A DNA stretch of 64,000 nt, taken from assembly GCF_016086655.4 (NCBI RefSeq), contig NC_092584.1, positions 7,491,907 through 7,555,906 on the forward strand, written 5' to 3'. How positions within the stretch are numbered: the first letter of the stretch is position 1; each line of letters starts with the position of its first letter. The notes below the pieces were generated by a model. It searched no databases and was not told where the DNA came from. It worked only from the letters and a program-made list of their open reading frames with translations. The stretch comes from Lepeophtheirus salmonis. Taxonomy: Eukaryota; Arthropoda; Copepoda; Siphonostomatoida; Caligidae. The position numbers and the translations under genes are program-made. Shown one piece after another: positions 35,670 to 46,936 of the stretch.

Positions 35670-37590
35670 AAAAACAGAATTATAAATAAATATAAGACTA
35701 TATATAAGATATCGAATATATTAGTGGGTTCACCCTTTTAAACTTTTAAGGGGGCATACCATAAAGATCAAAACTTTTTCTACAGGGTTCCAAAAGAATC
35801 TGAAAGAAACATTTCTCAAAATGTTAGAAACTAGGAAAATGGAGATCATTTGTATGCCTCTTTGAATTTGAAATTATTTCCCAAAGTTTCAGGTTTTCTT
35901 GCTCAAAAATGAAAAAAGCATCGTGCCTTGCCGAATACATCTATAATTTAAATGAAGCATTACTTCGGGTGGCATCAAAACATAAATAATGATGAATTTA
36001 TATCTATATTTTACTTTTAAATTTTTTTTTTGTACCGACATGAACTCGCCTGAAGATACGTTTAAATACTCTGTATATTGATGAACAAACCAGAGCTTAT
36101 ATGTCAAATTCTGGATGTCAGTGATGAATTCGAGCCTATTTCGAGGTTTCGGGGACTTTTAAATCAGGTTTAGATAAAAGTTAAAGCTTGCACAATTTTG
36201 TGCAAAAATTCTTAGTTATTTTTGATATGGAGGCTAAAACATTTTCTGTATCACCTTTATCAAAAGCACCACTGTAGGACTATCAAGAGCAGGTTGGACA
36301 AGGGGGAAGGCATTAAGACAAGCCTCTTCGGAACTGTTTAAAGTGTTCAAATAAACCCTTAAACAGAACAGTTGCCAAGAAGAACAACATGGGTAGGACC
36401 ACTGCTGCCAACATTGTGCTCATTGGGGCAAGTGGTCACAGTCCCATGTACACTATACATCCCCATCAGGAAGATTTTGAACAACATGAAAAGCAATTCA
36501 GAAGAAAACAGTATTCGCATTTTTATAAACCTATTTGCACATCCATAGCCTGTAATGTTATTTGTTTCTGAGTTTTAATTTGGACATTATTTACCACAAA
36601 AATTACCTTTTTTATTATAGAAACCATTCCAAGTGGTACATACCTACATCACTAATTTTATATTTAAACTCTATTTGATTATATCTTCGTTGTATTTCTT
36701 ATTTTTTTTCAATATATGAAGAATTGTAATATTTATTTAGGATCAACATTTAACTAATAGTATTTACCTCTGGGTTGAACTTTATGAGGTTGATATATGG
36801 CCTTGAAGTTATATATTTGCATGAAATGGACTCCAAATTTTATATTCATCTCTCAATGGGAGGTGTAAGTACATTGTCCAGTCACAATATCTTAAGCGTA
36901 GAAAAAAAAAATTAGGGACCTCAGCTCCAATATACTCCATGCAGAGAGCAGTGCAAATTTCTGTGCTCTATTCGAATTCAGCTATAGCCATTCTCTTTCT
37001 AGGTATCTAAAACTTAGATTGCCCTATGTATATATTTCTCCAGACCCATGGAAATATTAATTTTACAAGACTTGGCCTCATAAAGGACTGATACAACTTA
37101 TTTATAACAGCTTCTCGTTTATGGTGCTCTTCATGTCTGGGAAAATTCATTACCAGCCAATCATCCAAGGATATTGGGATGCTACAATTTGGGAGACTTT
37201 GGGACAATCAAGAAAAAAATTTCTCCAAGTTTCTAAAAAGCATAGGCCGTCCAAAAATGAAATTTACTGCATTTTGAGTATCAGCTTCGTTCATGGTCGC
37301 CATAAGGTTGAGCGTACCCTGGTGTACATATAAATGATCAATGTCCTATTTCTTTCGTTTCTTTTTTAAATTAAGGTTGTCGTCGCACAAAAAATACTGT
37401 ATTTTCAAATAAAAACACTAAGAACCTGGATGAAGTCATCTATGATTTCTTAAACTGCACACTAAAATAGAATCATAGATATACAACGTGTTAACGCCAT
37501 GAAAAAGTAATGTATATCAATATTTAAAGAAAAAATGGTCAATGTTTATCAATAAGAATTTTATCAATCAATCCTTTATTGATAAAGGCG
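35670..37590. other. Intergenic DNA, unassigned
   Basis: Two moderately open frames (36389-36571 and 37121-37333, both +) have no motif I recognise. The less AT-rich segment 36250-36520 could be part of an old transposon, but no terminal repeats are visible. Confidence 0.4.
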
Positions 37591-37594
37591 CCTA

Positions 37595-38426
37595 CGGGGT
37601 GGAAACTTGAAACTTACACACTAGTATTACATTCATTTGAGAGGTTTTGTGTGAGTAAATTCGGACTGTCTGTGATTGTATAGGTAGCCATGAATCACAA
37701 GCATGTGGTGCTTTTTGAATTTTTTTATTCGGACGAGCAATGTCATTGCAACGAGATTCAAGGCTTAGGGCATCAACTCTTGTTTGTACGGATCACACCC
37801 CAGCAGAGGTGGTCAGGCTGATTGGAATAGCTTGTACGACCGTATACAATGTTAATAAGAGGCTAAATTACAACGAGAACATAGTGAAGAAGTATGGATC
37901 TGAGCAAAAACCCATCATTATTGTATATATCCACTAAAGGATGCTTATGATTAGGTTCCTAGAGGGTTCTAGGCTCACGGGAGCCATGAACATCGAAGTT
38001 GTTTTTCAAGGCCAACCTGCTGCCCTGTGGTAAAAAAAAATCAACAACGGCAACATTGACTTTTTGGAAGATGGGGTCTTTACTCACACTGCAAAAATTA
38101 CTCAGAACTTCTTCAATAACAACATCGTTTTCTGAGACAAGAGAATGTGACCACCATACAGTCCAGACATCAATCCCCTCGACCTTTCATTGTGAGTACA
38201 CATCAAGGGACTAACATGTATCCGAACTTCATTAGCAATACTTGCAACTTTTTCACAACAGGCTTGTCGTCATCTGATAGGCCATTGGCGGGCAAATAGA
38301 AAAAATCAATTTGAGATTGACTATGTATCAGAAAAAGATTAATCTTTTTTATAAAATATATAATTAAAACATGGTAGGCTATTTTCTTTTTTATTTCAGA
38401 TGTGTAAGTTTCAAGTTTATATCCGG
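37595..38426 (+). mobile_element. Mariner-type deletion derivative with both ends
   Basis: Terminal inverted repeats of about 26-29 bp: left CGGGGTGGAAACTTGAAACT and onward, right ATATCCGG read inverted, 25 of 29 positions matching across ends plus flanks. Both ends abut a TA dinucleotide (37593-37594 and 38427-38428), the Tc1/mariner target site. At 832 bp it is shorter than an autonomous element of about 1.3 kb, because the middle of the transposase is missing. Confidence 0.8.
37690..38315 (+). pseudogene. Transposase of the 37595 mariner element, internally deleted
   Basis: The N-terminal HTH part reads DHTPAEVVRLIGIACTTVYN. After about 100 bp the C-terminal part reads FKANLLPCGKKKSTTATLTF and then, after frame slips, a region equivalent to the ED/DG.PAH..K.TQ.F block and PD.NPLD.S. 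Only remnants of the DDE catalytic core remain, and stop codons separate the pieces. Confidence 0.65.
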
Positions 38427-38429
38427 TAG

Positions 38430-39300
38430 TTGTTCAGTCTGGAACTAGGATACAACATGCTAATTTTAAATTATTTTGGAGTAGAATCCTCAAAATATAT
38501 TCCTTTTTAATTATTTTGTTAAGTATTTTCTATTTAAATATACTAAATTTACAAATTATGTCCTATAGCATTGATATACCCGTATACTAACGATCCCATA
38601 TTTTCAAACATAATAAATATAGCTCTAAGGCGTTTATCTAAATTTTCATATACTTTTTTCCAAGTATTGTATACTTTATAAAATATACTAAGTTGTCAAA
38701 CAGTATTTGACGTTTTGTCTATTCTACATTTCGAATGTTCCACGTTTTATCTTTAGATATTTGTGTTTGGACGTGATGTCTTATCAAGGTCCAGTCTTTA
38801 TGCAATTATTTATTTAAAAATATTATCAGTTGTTAAATTGCGATTTAATATTGACTATTCACATTTGTAAAGAACTTGGTCCATACTCTAGAATATAATC
38901 CTAATTTGAATAATTAGTAGTTATTAACATGAGCCAACAAAGAGTTAACTTTTTTAGTAATGAAATAAAAAATAAAATTGAATTAAAATAATCGTTGAAT
39001 GTATATCCTTAGGAATTAAAATGTATATTTAATTACTTACATTATTATTCTTATCAAATAAAGGATCACCTCTTTCACTTCATAACTGTTCTACTTAAAA
39101 AATCACCCTGATCCTTGAGGACAGAGAGTTAATCAAACTATGATTCATTTACAACCTTCCTAGCTACACTGATCAACCAAGGAATAGTATGTTACATGAA
39201 ATCCACTCTTATTTTATACATTGATCTACTGAAGATATAAAAAGTCCTGAAATTTGGTGAATTTGTTAAGTGATGCTTACGTCTTGTTGCCTAGGCTATT
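38430..39300. other. AT-rich intergenic DNA
   Basis: No gene or element recognised. Confidence 0.5.
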
Positions 39301-39306
39301 GAAGAG

Positions 39307-40460
39307 GCTATCCTGCTTTAAAAGTAGATAAGAATGTTGTTTATTGGGATCCCTCCATCTATTTCCAAAGTATGAGGAATTACATGGATTTTGTACCCTC
39401 GAAGCATTCTCGTGTCTGTAGAATACATTTTTACGAGTCGTGTTTCCGTAAGGAGTGGAAGGACTCCACCTCGTCGAGACCTATAAAATAAACATCTTTT
39501 GAAATACCAAGGCTTAAACTGGAATCTGTGCCGACAATATTACCTGAGGCACCGGCATACTTATCAAAGTTATCAGCTCCTCAAAGATCAATCTCATTAG
39601 GCACTTTTCAAAAAAGGTAAAATTTGTAAACATACTTTGTTTTATTACCTATCACTCATATAATTTTTTTTAAATATCCGTATAATATTTTATAGTGTAT
39701 TTCCAGAGGTGAGAAAGGAAACAAAATGATAAATAAACGGATGTCTGACTTTCTCAAGGAGGATATAATTCACAATTTCGGATGAATAAAAAAAAGATCT
39801 CGATCAGTTATGCTCGCCTAAGAATACTCACGAGACGTTCAACGCGGATTGTTCCTTATTTGGGTTGTATCAGGAACTTGGAGGTGGCAATTACTATATC
39901 AGCTGCCAACAGTTAATGGAACCTTAAAATAAAATATTTGTCAGTCTCTCCTTCTTAGGATGGTTATTACAATTATATTCCAGATGTCAGAAACTACAGA
40001 AAAAATTGGGGATATTGATCAGGATGTTAAGAATTTTTTAATTTCACTTCTCTCAGATTGTTATTGTGTTTTAAATCTACCATCAAGCCAAAATGGTATC
40101 CTTGACTACTGAGGTAATAAACAATAGCATCAAGCCACAATGGTATCATTTATTACCTCAGTAGATATGCAACTCGTGCCATATTGAAGAAAAAATCTCT
40201 TTGCTGTCATGGATTTCTATTTTGACTGGGAAACATTGAGTTTGAAAAATCTGATTCCGATGCAAAAAATGACTTTTTAAATAAAATTGATAGAGGTGGC
40301 CTTAAAAAGGCAAAATATATTATCTTTGATTATGTTCTCATATTTATCAATTACTTCGATTACAGTTTATTTACTTTTTTAATTAGTATGTCTCATCCGA
40401 GATCAGTTTTTATGAGGGCTGATAAAAAACTATTTCTTTCATCCGATGTGACTTGACTAA
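39307..40460 (+). pseudogene. THAP-domain (P-element-like) transposase relic
   Basis: 39307-39616 encodes the second half of a THAP DNA-binding domain: NYMDFVPSKHSRVCRIHF (the C..H of the C2CH zinc site), ESCFRKEWK and RLKLESVPTILPEAP, the last being the AVPTIF-type box that closes THAP domains. The first two zinc cysteines are missing. A donor (AAAAAG|GTAAAA) and an acceptor (TTTCCAG, exon from 39707) join in phase to give KRGEKGNKMINKRMSDFLKE. Further weakly preserved pieces (EVAITISAANS; SRYATRAILKKKSLCCHGF; DFLNKIDRGGLKKAK) fit the body and C-terminal YLAGYVA../RGGL region of THAP9/P-type transposases. A stop at RPIK-stop and several others make it dead. Confidence 0.6.
40081..40164. repeat. 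Perfect 16-bp hairpin plus direct repeat
   Basis: CTACTGAGGTAATAAA (40106-40121) is the exact inverse of TTTATTACCTCAGTAG (40149-40164). In addition CATCAAGCCAAAATGGTATC (40081) recurs as CATCAAGCCACAATGGTATC (40128). It lies inside the THAP relic and looks like the product of a template switch. Confidence 0.7.
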
Positions 40461-40469
40461 CTTGACTAA

Positions 40470-42320
40470 TGATTCATGTGACCAAGGCAATTCTTTGAGT
40501 TCAAATTTTAATTATAAATGATGCATTTTTTTCAGGATGTTGGCCAAAAATTTTGCCTCTGATTCCAATAGTAAAATTTACTCAAATAGAAAAAGAAATA
40601 ATTTATCTTAAATATGTAGTTCTTCAAAAAATTAACAATTAATTTTAACTGATTAACTAGATTTATGTCAGTTCCATTGTATTTCATTTAAAAGAACGAA
40701 AAACAAAATATAAAATGGTGGTGATATATTTCTTTGGTTCGATTATCTCTTTCTCAATTTTCTTCCTTTAGAATGTCAAAAAAAGAGAAATTAAAAAATA
40801 GCGAGGGATTCCATGTAATGTAGTATTCTCTGGATCAACTAAGAGCAGATGTGTATAAAATATGTCCTAGAAAGAAGGAGCGGATTTTTTTTAGTTGGAA
40901 ATATAAACAGGATTTGTTTTATTTCCCAAAGATTTTATCATCATTATAAAATTCTTGTAGATTAAACATCTAAGAATACATTAATAACTAGTACATGTGC
41001 TCATAAAAGACAAAGATTAAGAATTTGGGTATCCTAAGACGTTATAGGAGGGTCGTATGAAGAGTCCGTGCAAAGTCCGAGAGACGGAAATAGTGGAACG
41101 TATGGAGATGATGTCTAGTTAGTAGTATCTCTTGGAAGAGCAGACCCCCCAACTTTCATCCAAATCCGTCTGTTTCTCTCTGTTTGGCATTTCGGTGAAG
41201 GGAAATTTAGCAGAAGGACAATTTAGGACAAACTTATCCCTAAAAAAAATACATAATGACAGCAAATATGTCGAACTTTTAGTCATCGATATTTCGTGTG
41301 CTTGGAGAGCCCTTACTCTTTATTGGATCCGGCAACTTTTGTGTAGAGGGCCATATATACATCTGAAAGTAGCGTCGGTAGTCATTACTTTACGGATCCT
41401 TGTGTTGGAACAGCAAAATTTTTAAAGAATCTAAGTATATATTTATCAAGGAAAAAATTATTTTGTGAAAGCTAAGGAAAGTCATCAAAACTTTGAAAAA
41501 TTAGATTAGAGTCAACCGTAATGGAATGTATTTATCCACTAGATGTGAAGAGTAAAGGTTTGGGTGTTGCTCCTGATGCTCCATTATCCGGGTGGGGGGC
41601 AAAAATATAAAGTGCCAAATTGTTCCCTTCAAAAGGAGGATTTCCATGTTGCCGATGTTCTTAGTTAAAAAATGCTTCCAAACTCCATCTTTTAATCCTT
41701 TTAAGGAATATTTAAAGCGGCGTAGTATCAAATTGGACATTTGTGGACATGGCAATACTATTATGAATTTCTTGTTAATGTCTGTAGATAGATGATTCAT
41801 AGATAGAACATCAGAGGAATTCTTGAAACAGGAGTCAAATTGGAATGAGTCAGAAGAGGAAACTGCCTTTTATGCAGAGCATTAGAAAACCACTGACCCT
41901 TTTGTCTAGGAATCATTCATTTTAAATAACGTATATATCTATGAAAATTAAAATTCTATTTGATTTTGCATTAATTGTGTTTTTATGTGTTATTAAATAT
42001 GTTTGTATGTATTTTTAAATGAAATGAATGTCACAAATAGAGGCCAAAATACTTTTTGTGGGACATTTGGCCACAAAAATATATTGATACATGAGACTGT
42101 ATATTTAAATTCAATTTAAATATACAATATAATAAATAGGTATTGCTCATTTTCTATATATGTTTTATTGATAAATTAATGAGTGTTCTTTTGCAGATCA
42201 ATATTTTTATTATTATTGAATGATCTTTATCATATCGGATGTGATTCGGATCACTTTTCCGTTTTCAATAATTATTATTTGAGATGTAGGATATCTTGAA
42301 AGAGGAGTTACTTTCCCATA
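40470..42320. other. Intergenic DNA, unassigned
   Basis: No gene recognised. The frames at 41132-41425 (+) and 41501-41800 (-) have no motif I know. A short MITE-like block (GTCCGTCCGGTTCGTTCAG) lies at about 42330. Confidence 0.4.
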
Positions 42321-42793
42321 GAGTTGGATAGTCCGTCCGGTTCGTTCAGTTCCGACCAACCCAAGACTCAGATTTATAACTCCACTGAAAAAAACTCATT
42401 ATTATATATTGATATATTATAATAAATAAATATAATTATTAACTTTATCTGATGAATTAGAAATACATAGTGTTGTTTTTTTTTGTTTTTCATAAATTTT
42501 TTTTATATCATTTCTTTCCTTCTCTCCATTATCCTTTCTAACCCTCCTCTTTTTCTCCTCGCACCCTCTCCTTACAAAAAAAGATCAATTAATTATCAAG
42601 AATAGAACAAAAATAGATATGACTCAAAATGCCGATTTACATAAATAAATAAAAAACTTGCATAAGGCGTGCGGGGATGTCTTATAAGTATTTTGGGGAT
42701 CCCCCAAAGAAATACCGGATTTTCATTGCATCAATGGGAGAAATCAATTTGACATCATGTATATTTAATTTGGATATATTCTTAATCTTTCAG

Positions 42794-42896
42794 GCAGTCT
42801 AATATTTTTTTCAATTAATAACACGATTGACTGGAAAATTAGTTATCTCAGGATAGCCTTCAAAACCACACATAAAGTGTCGTGGATAAAAAAAAG
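42794..42896 (+). CDS. Exon-like segment, locus copy 1
   Basis: The acceptor TTAATCTTTCAG and the donor AAAAG|GTATAA bound a frame containing TIDWKISYLRIAFKTTHKVS, then WIKK. The copy-2 counterpart (45611-45700) keeps the same frame, splice sites and phase, reading LKISQLKIAFKITDKVYWIT. Substitutions between them mostly preserve residue character, which argues for former coding function. Confidence 0.45.
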
Positions 42897-43869
42897 GTAT
42901 AATTGACGTTATTACATTTAATTTTGTATTATTTTCTAAAGGTACCTACGAATCTGTCCATTAAAACTACATAAGTTTCAATACGAAACTAAAAACCTTT
43001 TTTGGAGAGTACTTTGTCTTAATTTTTAACCTCGTTTTTTTTTTTTTTTCTTCAATATTGATTATTTATTGTCTGGAAAGCGGGGGAAAAAATTCATATA
43101 CTCGAATTTCAAGGATAAAATTCAATTATTGGTATTTAAAAGTATCACTTTTTACAAAAAACTATACTTTGTAATTCCTTACACTTTCATTCAATTCTCT
43201 TGATGTTAAAGCAAGTTGTGTTGTTTTATTCAAATATGATATTTTATTAAATGACAGATTTTAGTGTAGGATATAATATAAACTGTATGAAAAGAGGCTT
43301 GAAATTAGGTATTAAAAGGTTTAAAAGGAAAGAACATATTTAGGAATTTTTGTAACCTATCTTAAAATAACATTAAATAATAATGAAAATATTGTGAGAC
43401 AGGTTAAACAGAGGAGTGTGATTACACTAATTTCTTCTTCAATCCATTGCTGTATTAATGAAGGCTTTAGCGGGACTCACCAGTAATGTATATCGTAAAC
43501 ATTAAATACAACATGAAGTCTTTGTCAGCTTCATGAAACATCCAAAAAACAAGTCCTTCTCCCTCACTGTTACTTTATCGTCTTTCTTAAATCTTTCCTC
43601 AAACATACTTCGTAGCTCCGATAACTCCTGGTAACTCACACAGGAGAGGATGTTTCCTCTTCATATTTACGGAAACTATATTTTTTCTCTTCTTCTAGGG
43701 AGGGTTGGGAATTCATGAAGAGATAGCTTGTCTCCATTAGGGTTCGAAAGCGTTTTTGATGCAAGTTTGTGAAGGGATTATTTAAAATACGTTTTTTATG
43801 ATTTAGAATGGAGTTATCAAGAACAACACCAAACTATGAATTAACCGTTTCTCTAACAAATTTATGGGG

Positions 43870-43985
43870 GTTATGTGCTTTAAACTCCTTGCAAAGTACT
43901 ATTTTAAAGGATCTGCTGGGAAAATTTTGAAAGACCCAGAGCTAATAAATTTGGGACTTACAACAACTGTGCCAGGAAATTGTAT
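43870..43985 (+). CDS. Exon-like segment with GNCIR donor, locus copy 1
   Basis: The frame FSNKFMGVMCFKLLAKYYFK, then GSAGKILKDPELINLGLTTT and VPGNCIR, runs into GTAAGAG. Copy 2 (46690-46808) differs at two codons in FMGVM/FLGFM. The frame upstream of about 43850 closes, so the exon start is not fixed. Confidence 0.4.
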
Positions 43986-44111
43986 AAGGTAAGAGTTGGT
44001 TTTAGGAGTCGTCTATATTGTCTGTAATAGGTAAGTCTGTCAGACTTGAATAGTTCATCTTGATTTAATAAATTATAAATGTAGTTATATAATAATTGGT
44101 ATTAAAGTCCA

Positions 44112-44830
44112 TAGTATCTAAGTATGCCTAAGATTGTGGATCCCTCGGTCTTCATTAAGGGATTTCATATGGACCTATAAACTAAAGACAAAATACCTAC
44201 TACTCAAGTCTAACAAAATCAGGAACAAGGCCAGCAGGAAGTTTTCGAAACAATAAAAATGATCGACAAAATAGAGGTTGTTCATATTTTTTTTCATTCA
44301 TTGATCATTCGTCCAAAAATGAAAGGATAATGTGAACAATCTTTTTTTTCCGGTTCAATCTTCAAAAATGCCACTTTAGAACAATCAGTTATATATCTAA
44401 AATTAGGATTTGTTTTAACTTACATTATGGTAAAATTTGGAAAATCCTAGAGACAATGAATGTGGTTTTCATATAAGCTTATCTTATCTTTGGAACTCTG
44501 CCAAAGCTTCAAGACATGACCTCTTCAAAGAATATTGTACTACAAGAGAGTTGGTTTTTCAGTGTTGTCTAAAGGAGGTAACTACGTCACACCAGAGTAT
44601 TTTGTCTTGATTTAATAACCTATTGTTGCAATTATTTAACAATTCAGTATTACTGTTTACAGTATCTGACTATGCTGAAGATTTTGGGTAAATCAGTCTT
44701 CATAATGGAGCACCGTGGCAACTGGATATAGAACTATCCGCCAAATGCAAAATACCTGCTGTGTCAGCGCCAAAATCAACAGACAGTTTTTCGAAGAAAA
44801 AAAAATGAAGGATAAAATGAAGGCCGCGTA
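44112..44830 (+). repeat. Two exon-B-type tandem units (u1, u2)
   Basis: Each unit has an acceptor-like ..CATAG/..TACAG then TATCTRASTATGCYKAAG, a block for S.FHEG.WWHQD.DLSGK, a CAAAAATGAA box and a TTAGAACAA..CAGTAATATCT box. u1 (44112) reads YLSMPKIVDPSVFIKGF before a stop; u2 (44661) reads LHNGAPWQLDIELSAKCKIP. The unit period is about 540 bp. Confidence 0.55.
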
Positions 44831-45054
44831 TATTTTTCAATAAATCGTTCATTCGTTCAAAAATGATTGAAAGATTACACAACCTTAATTTTTCCCTTCA
44901 ATCTTCAATTTTTCCAAGTTTAGAACAACCAGTAATGTCTGGACTTGGCATTTAGTAGCAACTTCTGAACCACAGGAAAACTGCTCATTTCGATCCTTTT
45001 TTTTTGTTCTTATATTGCTCACTTTTAAAAAAAACCTGATATGAAATTTATATG

Positions 45055-45500
45055 GAGAGTTAGGGTTTTACTTAGATTACACAACATCTTTTGATGTTTA
45101 TTTTATGTTATTTTTTGAGAAAAAATCAATTTGATAAACCTTATTTAAGGATGCTTTATTATAGAGGTAAAATGTGTATGTAATGAGATCAAAGTTGTTA
45201 CACTATGATCGGATATGTTTCCAAGGCAGATTCCGGAACCTGCCAATTAGATTTAGTCTAAATTTGGAGCAAAATTAAGAAATGAAAGATTCCAATTGAA
45301 TCTTTCTACAAATGAGAAATACTTTTGCTTCAAACTGCTAAATATTAATCTTGCTTTTGTTAAAATGGTTCCATGTAATATCAGTGGTATTGATTATGGG
45401 ATGTCTCCGTAAAACAAGATTCCTGATGATATTTCCAAATACAAATTTACTTTAACTACGAATGTGGTTGTCTTTTAGTATGTTTAAAAATACTGATCGA
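45055..45500 (+). pseudogene. NEKYFCFKL-type domain segment, locus copy 1
   Basis: It reads FQLNLSTNEKYFCFKLLN, then VPCNISGIDYGMSP. Homologous to 49975-50430 and to the inverted 19868-20300. Broken by stops. Confidence 0.45.
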
Positions 45501-45610
45501 TCTTACTCCTTGTGGACGACACCGGAACATATGTGATTTTTGAAAGAAAAAAATAAATAAATAAAGATATTAGTACAGTAAGTTATTGTCTAGCTTTTTT
45601 TCCGTATCAG

Positions 45611-45700
45611 GTGCTTAATTTTATCACGCCTTTCCTTGAAAATAAGTCAACTCAAGATAGCCTTCAAAATCACAGACAAAGTTTATTGGATTACAAAAAG
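45611..45700 (+). CDS. Exon-like segment, locus copy 2
   Basis: The acceptor TTTTTTCCGTATCAG and the donor AAAAAG|GTAAAT enclose a frame CLILSRLSLKISQLKIAFK, then ITDKVYWITK. It matches 42794-42896 in sequence, frame and end phase. Confidence 0.45.
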
Positions 45701-46936
45701 GTAAATTAAAATTAATACCTTTATTTATTTAGTATTTTTTAATGTTTAAAAAGAATCTGTACATGCAAATTATATAATTATATTATACAATTTTGGTACC
45801 TTCGATCTTATATGAATGTACTTTGTCTTAATTTGTAACCTTACTTTTTTTTCAATATTTATTTGTTTATTGTCTAGAAAGTTTGGTAAGATATTCATAT
45901 ACTCCGAATTTCATATAATAAAATTCAATTACTGGTATTTAAAAGTATCACTTTTTACAAAAAATTATACTTTGTAATTCCATACAATTTCATTCAATTC
46001 TCTTGATGTTTAAGCAAGTTGCGTTGTTTTATTCAAATATGATATTTTATTAAATGACAGATTTTAGTGTAGGATATAATATAAACTGTATGAAAAGAGG
46101 CTTGAAATTAGGTATTAAAAGGTTTAAAAGGAAAGAACATATTTAGGAATTTTTGTAACCTATCTTAAAATAACATTAAATAATAATGAAAATATTGTGA
46201 GACAGGTTAAACAGAGGAGTGTGATTACACTAATTTCCTTTTCAATCCATTGCTGTATTAATGAAGAGTTTAACTTTACTCAGCAGTAGTGGATATTGTA
46301 AACATTTAATAAAACCTGAAGTTTTTAACTTCATGTCATTGTCAGCTTCAAGACACATAAAAAAAGCAAGTCCTTCTGACTGACTGCTACTTTATAGTCT
46401 TTCTTAAATCTTTCCTCAAACATTCTTCGTTGCTCCGATAACTCCTGGTAACTCACACAGAAGGAGAGGACGTTTCCACTTCATATTTACGGAAACTATA
46501 TTTTTTCTCTACTTCTAGGGAGAGTTGGGAATTCATGAAGAGAGAGCCTGTCTCCATTAGAGTTCGAAAGCGTTTTTGATGCAAGTTTGTGAAGGGATTA
46601 TTTAAAATACGTTTTTTATTATTTAGAATGGAGTTATCAAGAACAACACCAAACTATGAATTAACCGTTTCTCTAACAAATTTCTGGGGTTTATGTGCTT
46701 TAAACTCCTTGCAAAGTACTATTTTAAGGGATCTGCTGGGAAAATTTTGAAAGACCCAGAGCTAATAAATTTGGGACTTACAACAACTGTGCCAGGAAAT
46801 TGTATAAGGTAAGAGTTGGTTTTAAGAGTTGTCTATATTGTTTGTATTAGTTAAGCCTGTCGGACTTGAACAAGTTCATCTTGATCTAATAAATTATTAA
46901 GGTAATTATATAATAATTGCCATTAAAGTCCACAGT

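Larger units (their letters stand above)
42794..45540 (+). pseudogene. Tandem decayed locus, copy 1 (unknown family)
   Basis: This is the first of two head-to-tail copies of the same exon-containing segment; copy 2 is 45611-50600. Order here: a splice-bounded exon (42794-42896), an intron-like AT-rich stretch, a long block 43126-44020 nearly identical to copy 2, an exon-like segment ending GKILKDPELINLGL and TTTVPGNCIR before a GTAAGA donor (43985), two exon-B-type units (44112 and 44661), and the NEKYFCFKL segment (45055-45500). Frames contain stops, so it seems inactive. I do not recognise the family. It could instead be a lineage-specific gene whose real frames I cannot resolve. Confidence 0.5.

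Noticed and set aside
41132..41800. Frames of 97 to 99 codons on either strand
   Set aside because: No motif, splice context or repeat partner recognised; likely chance frames in a less AT-rich stretch.
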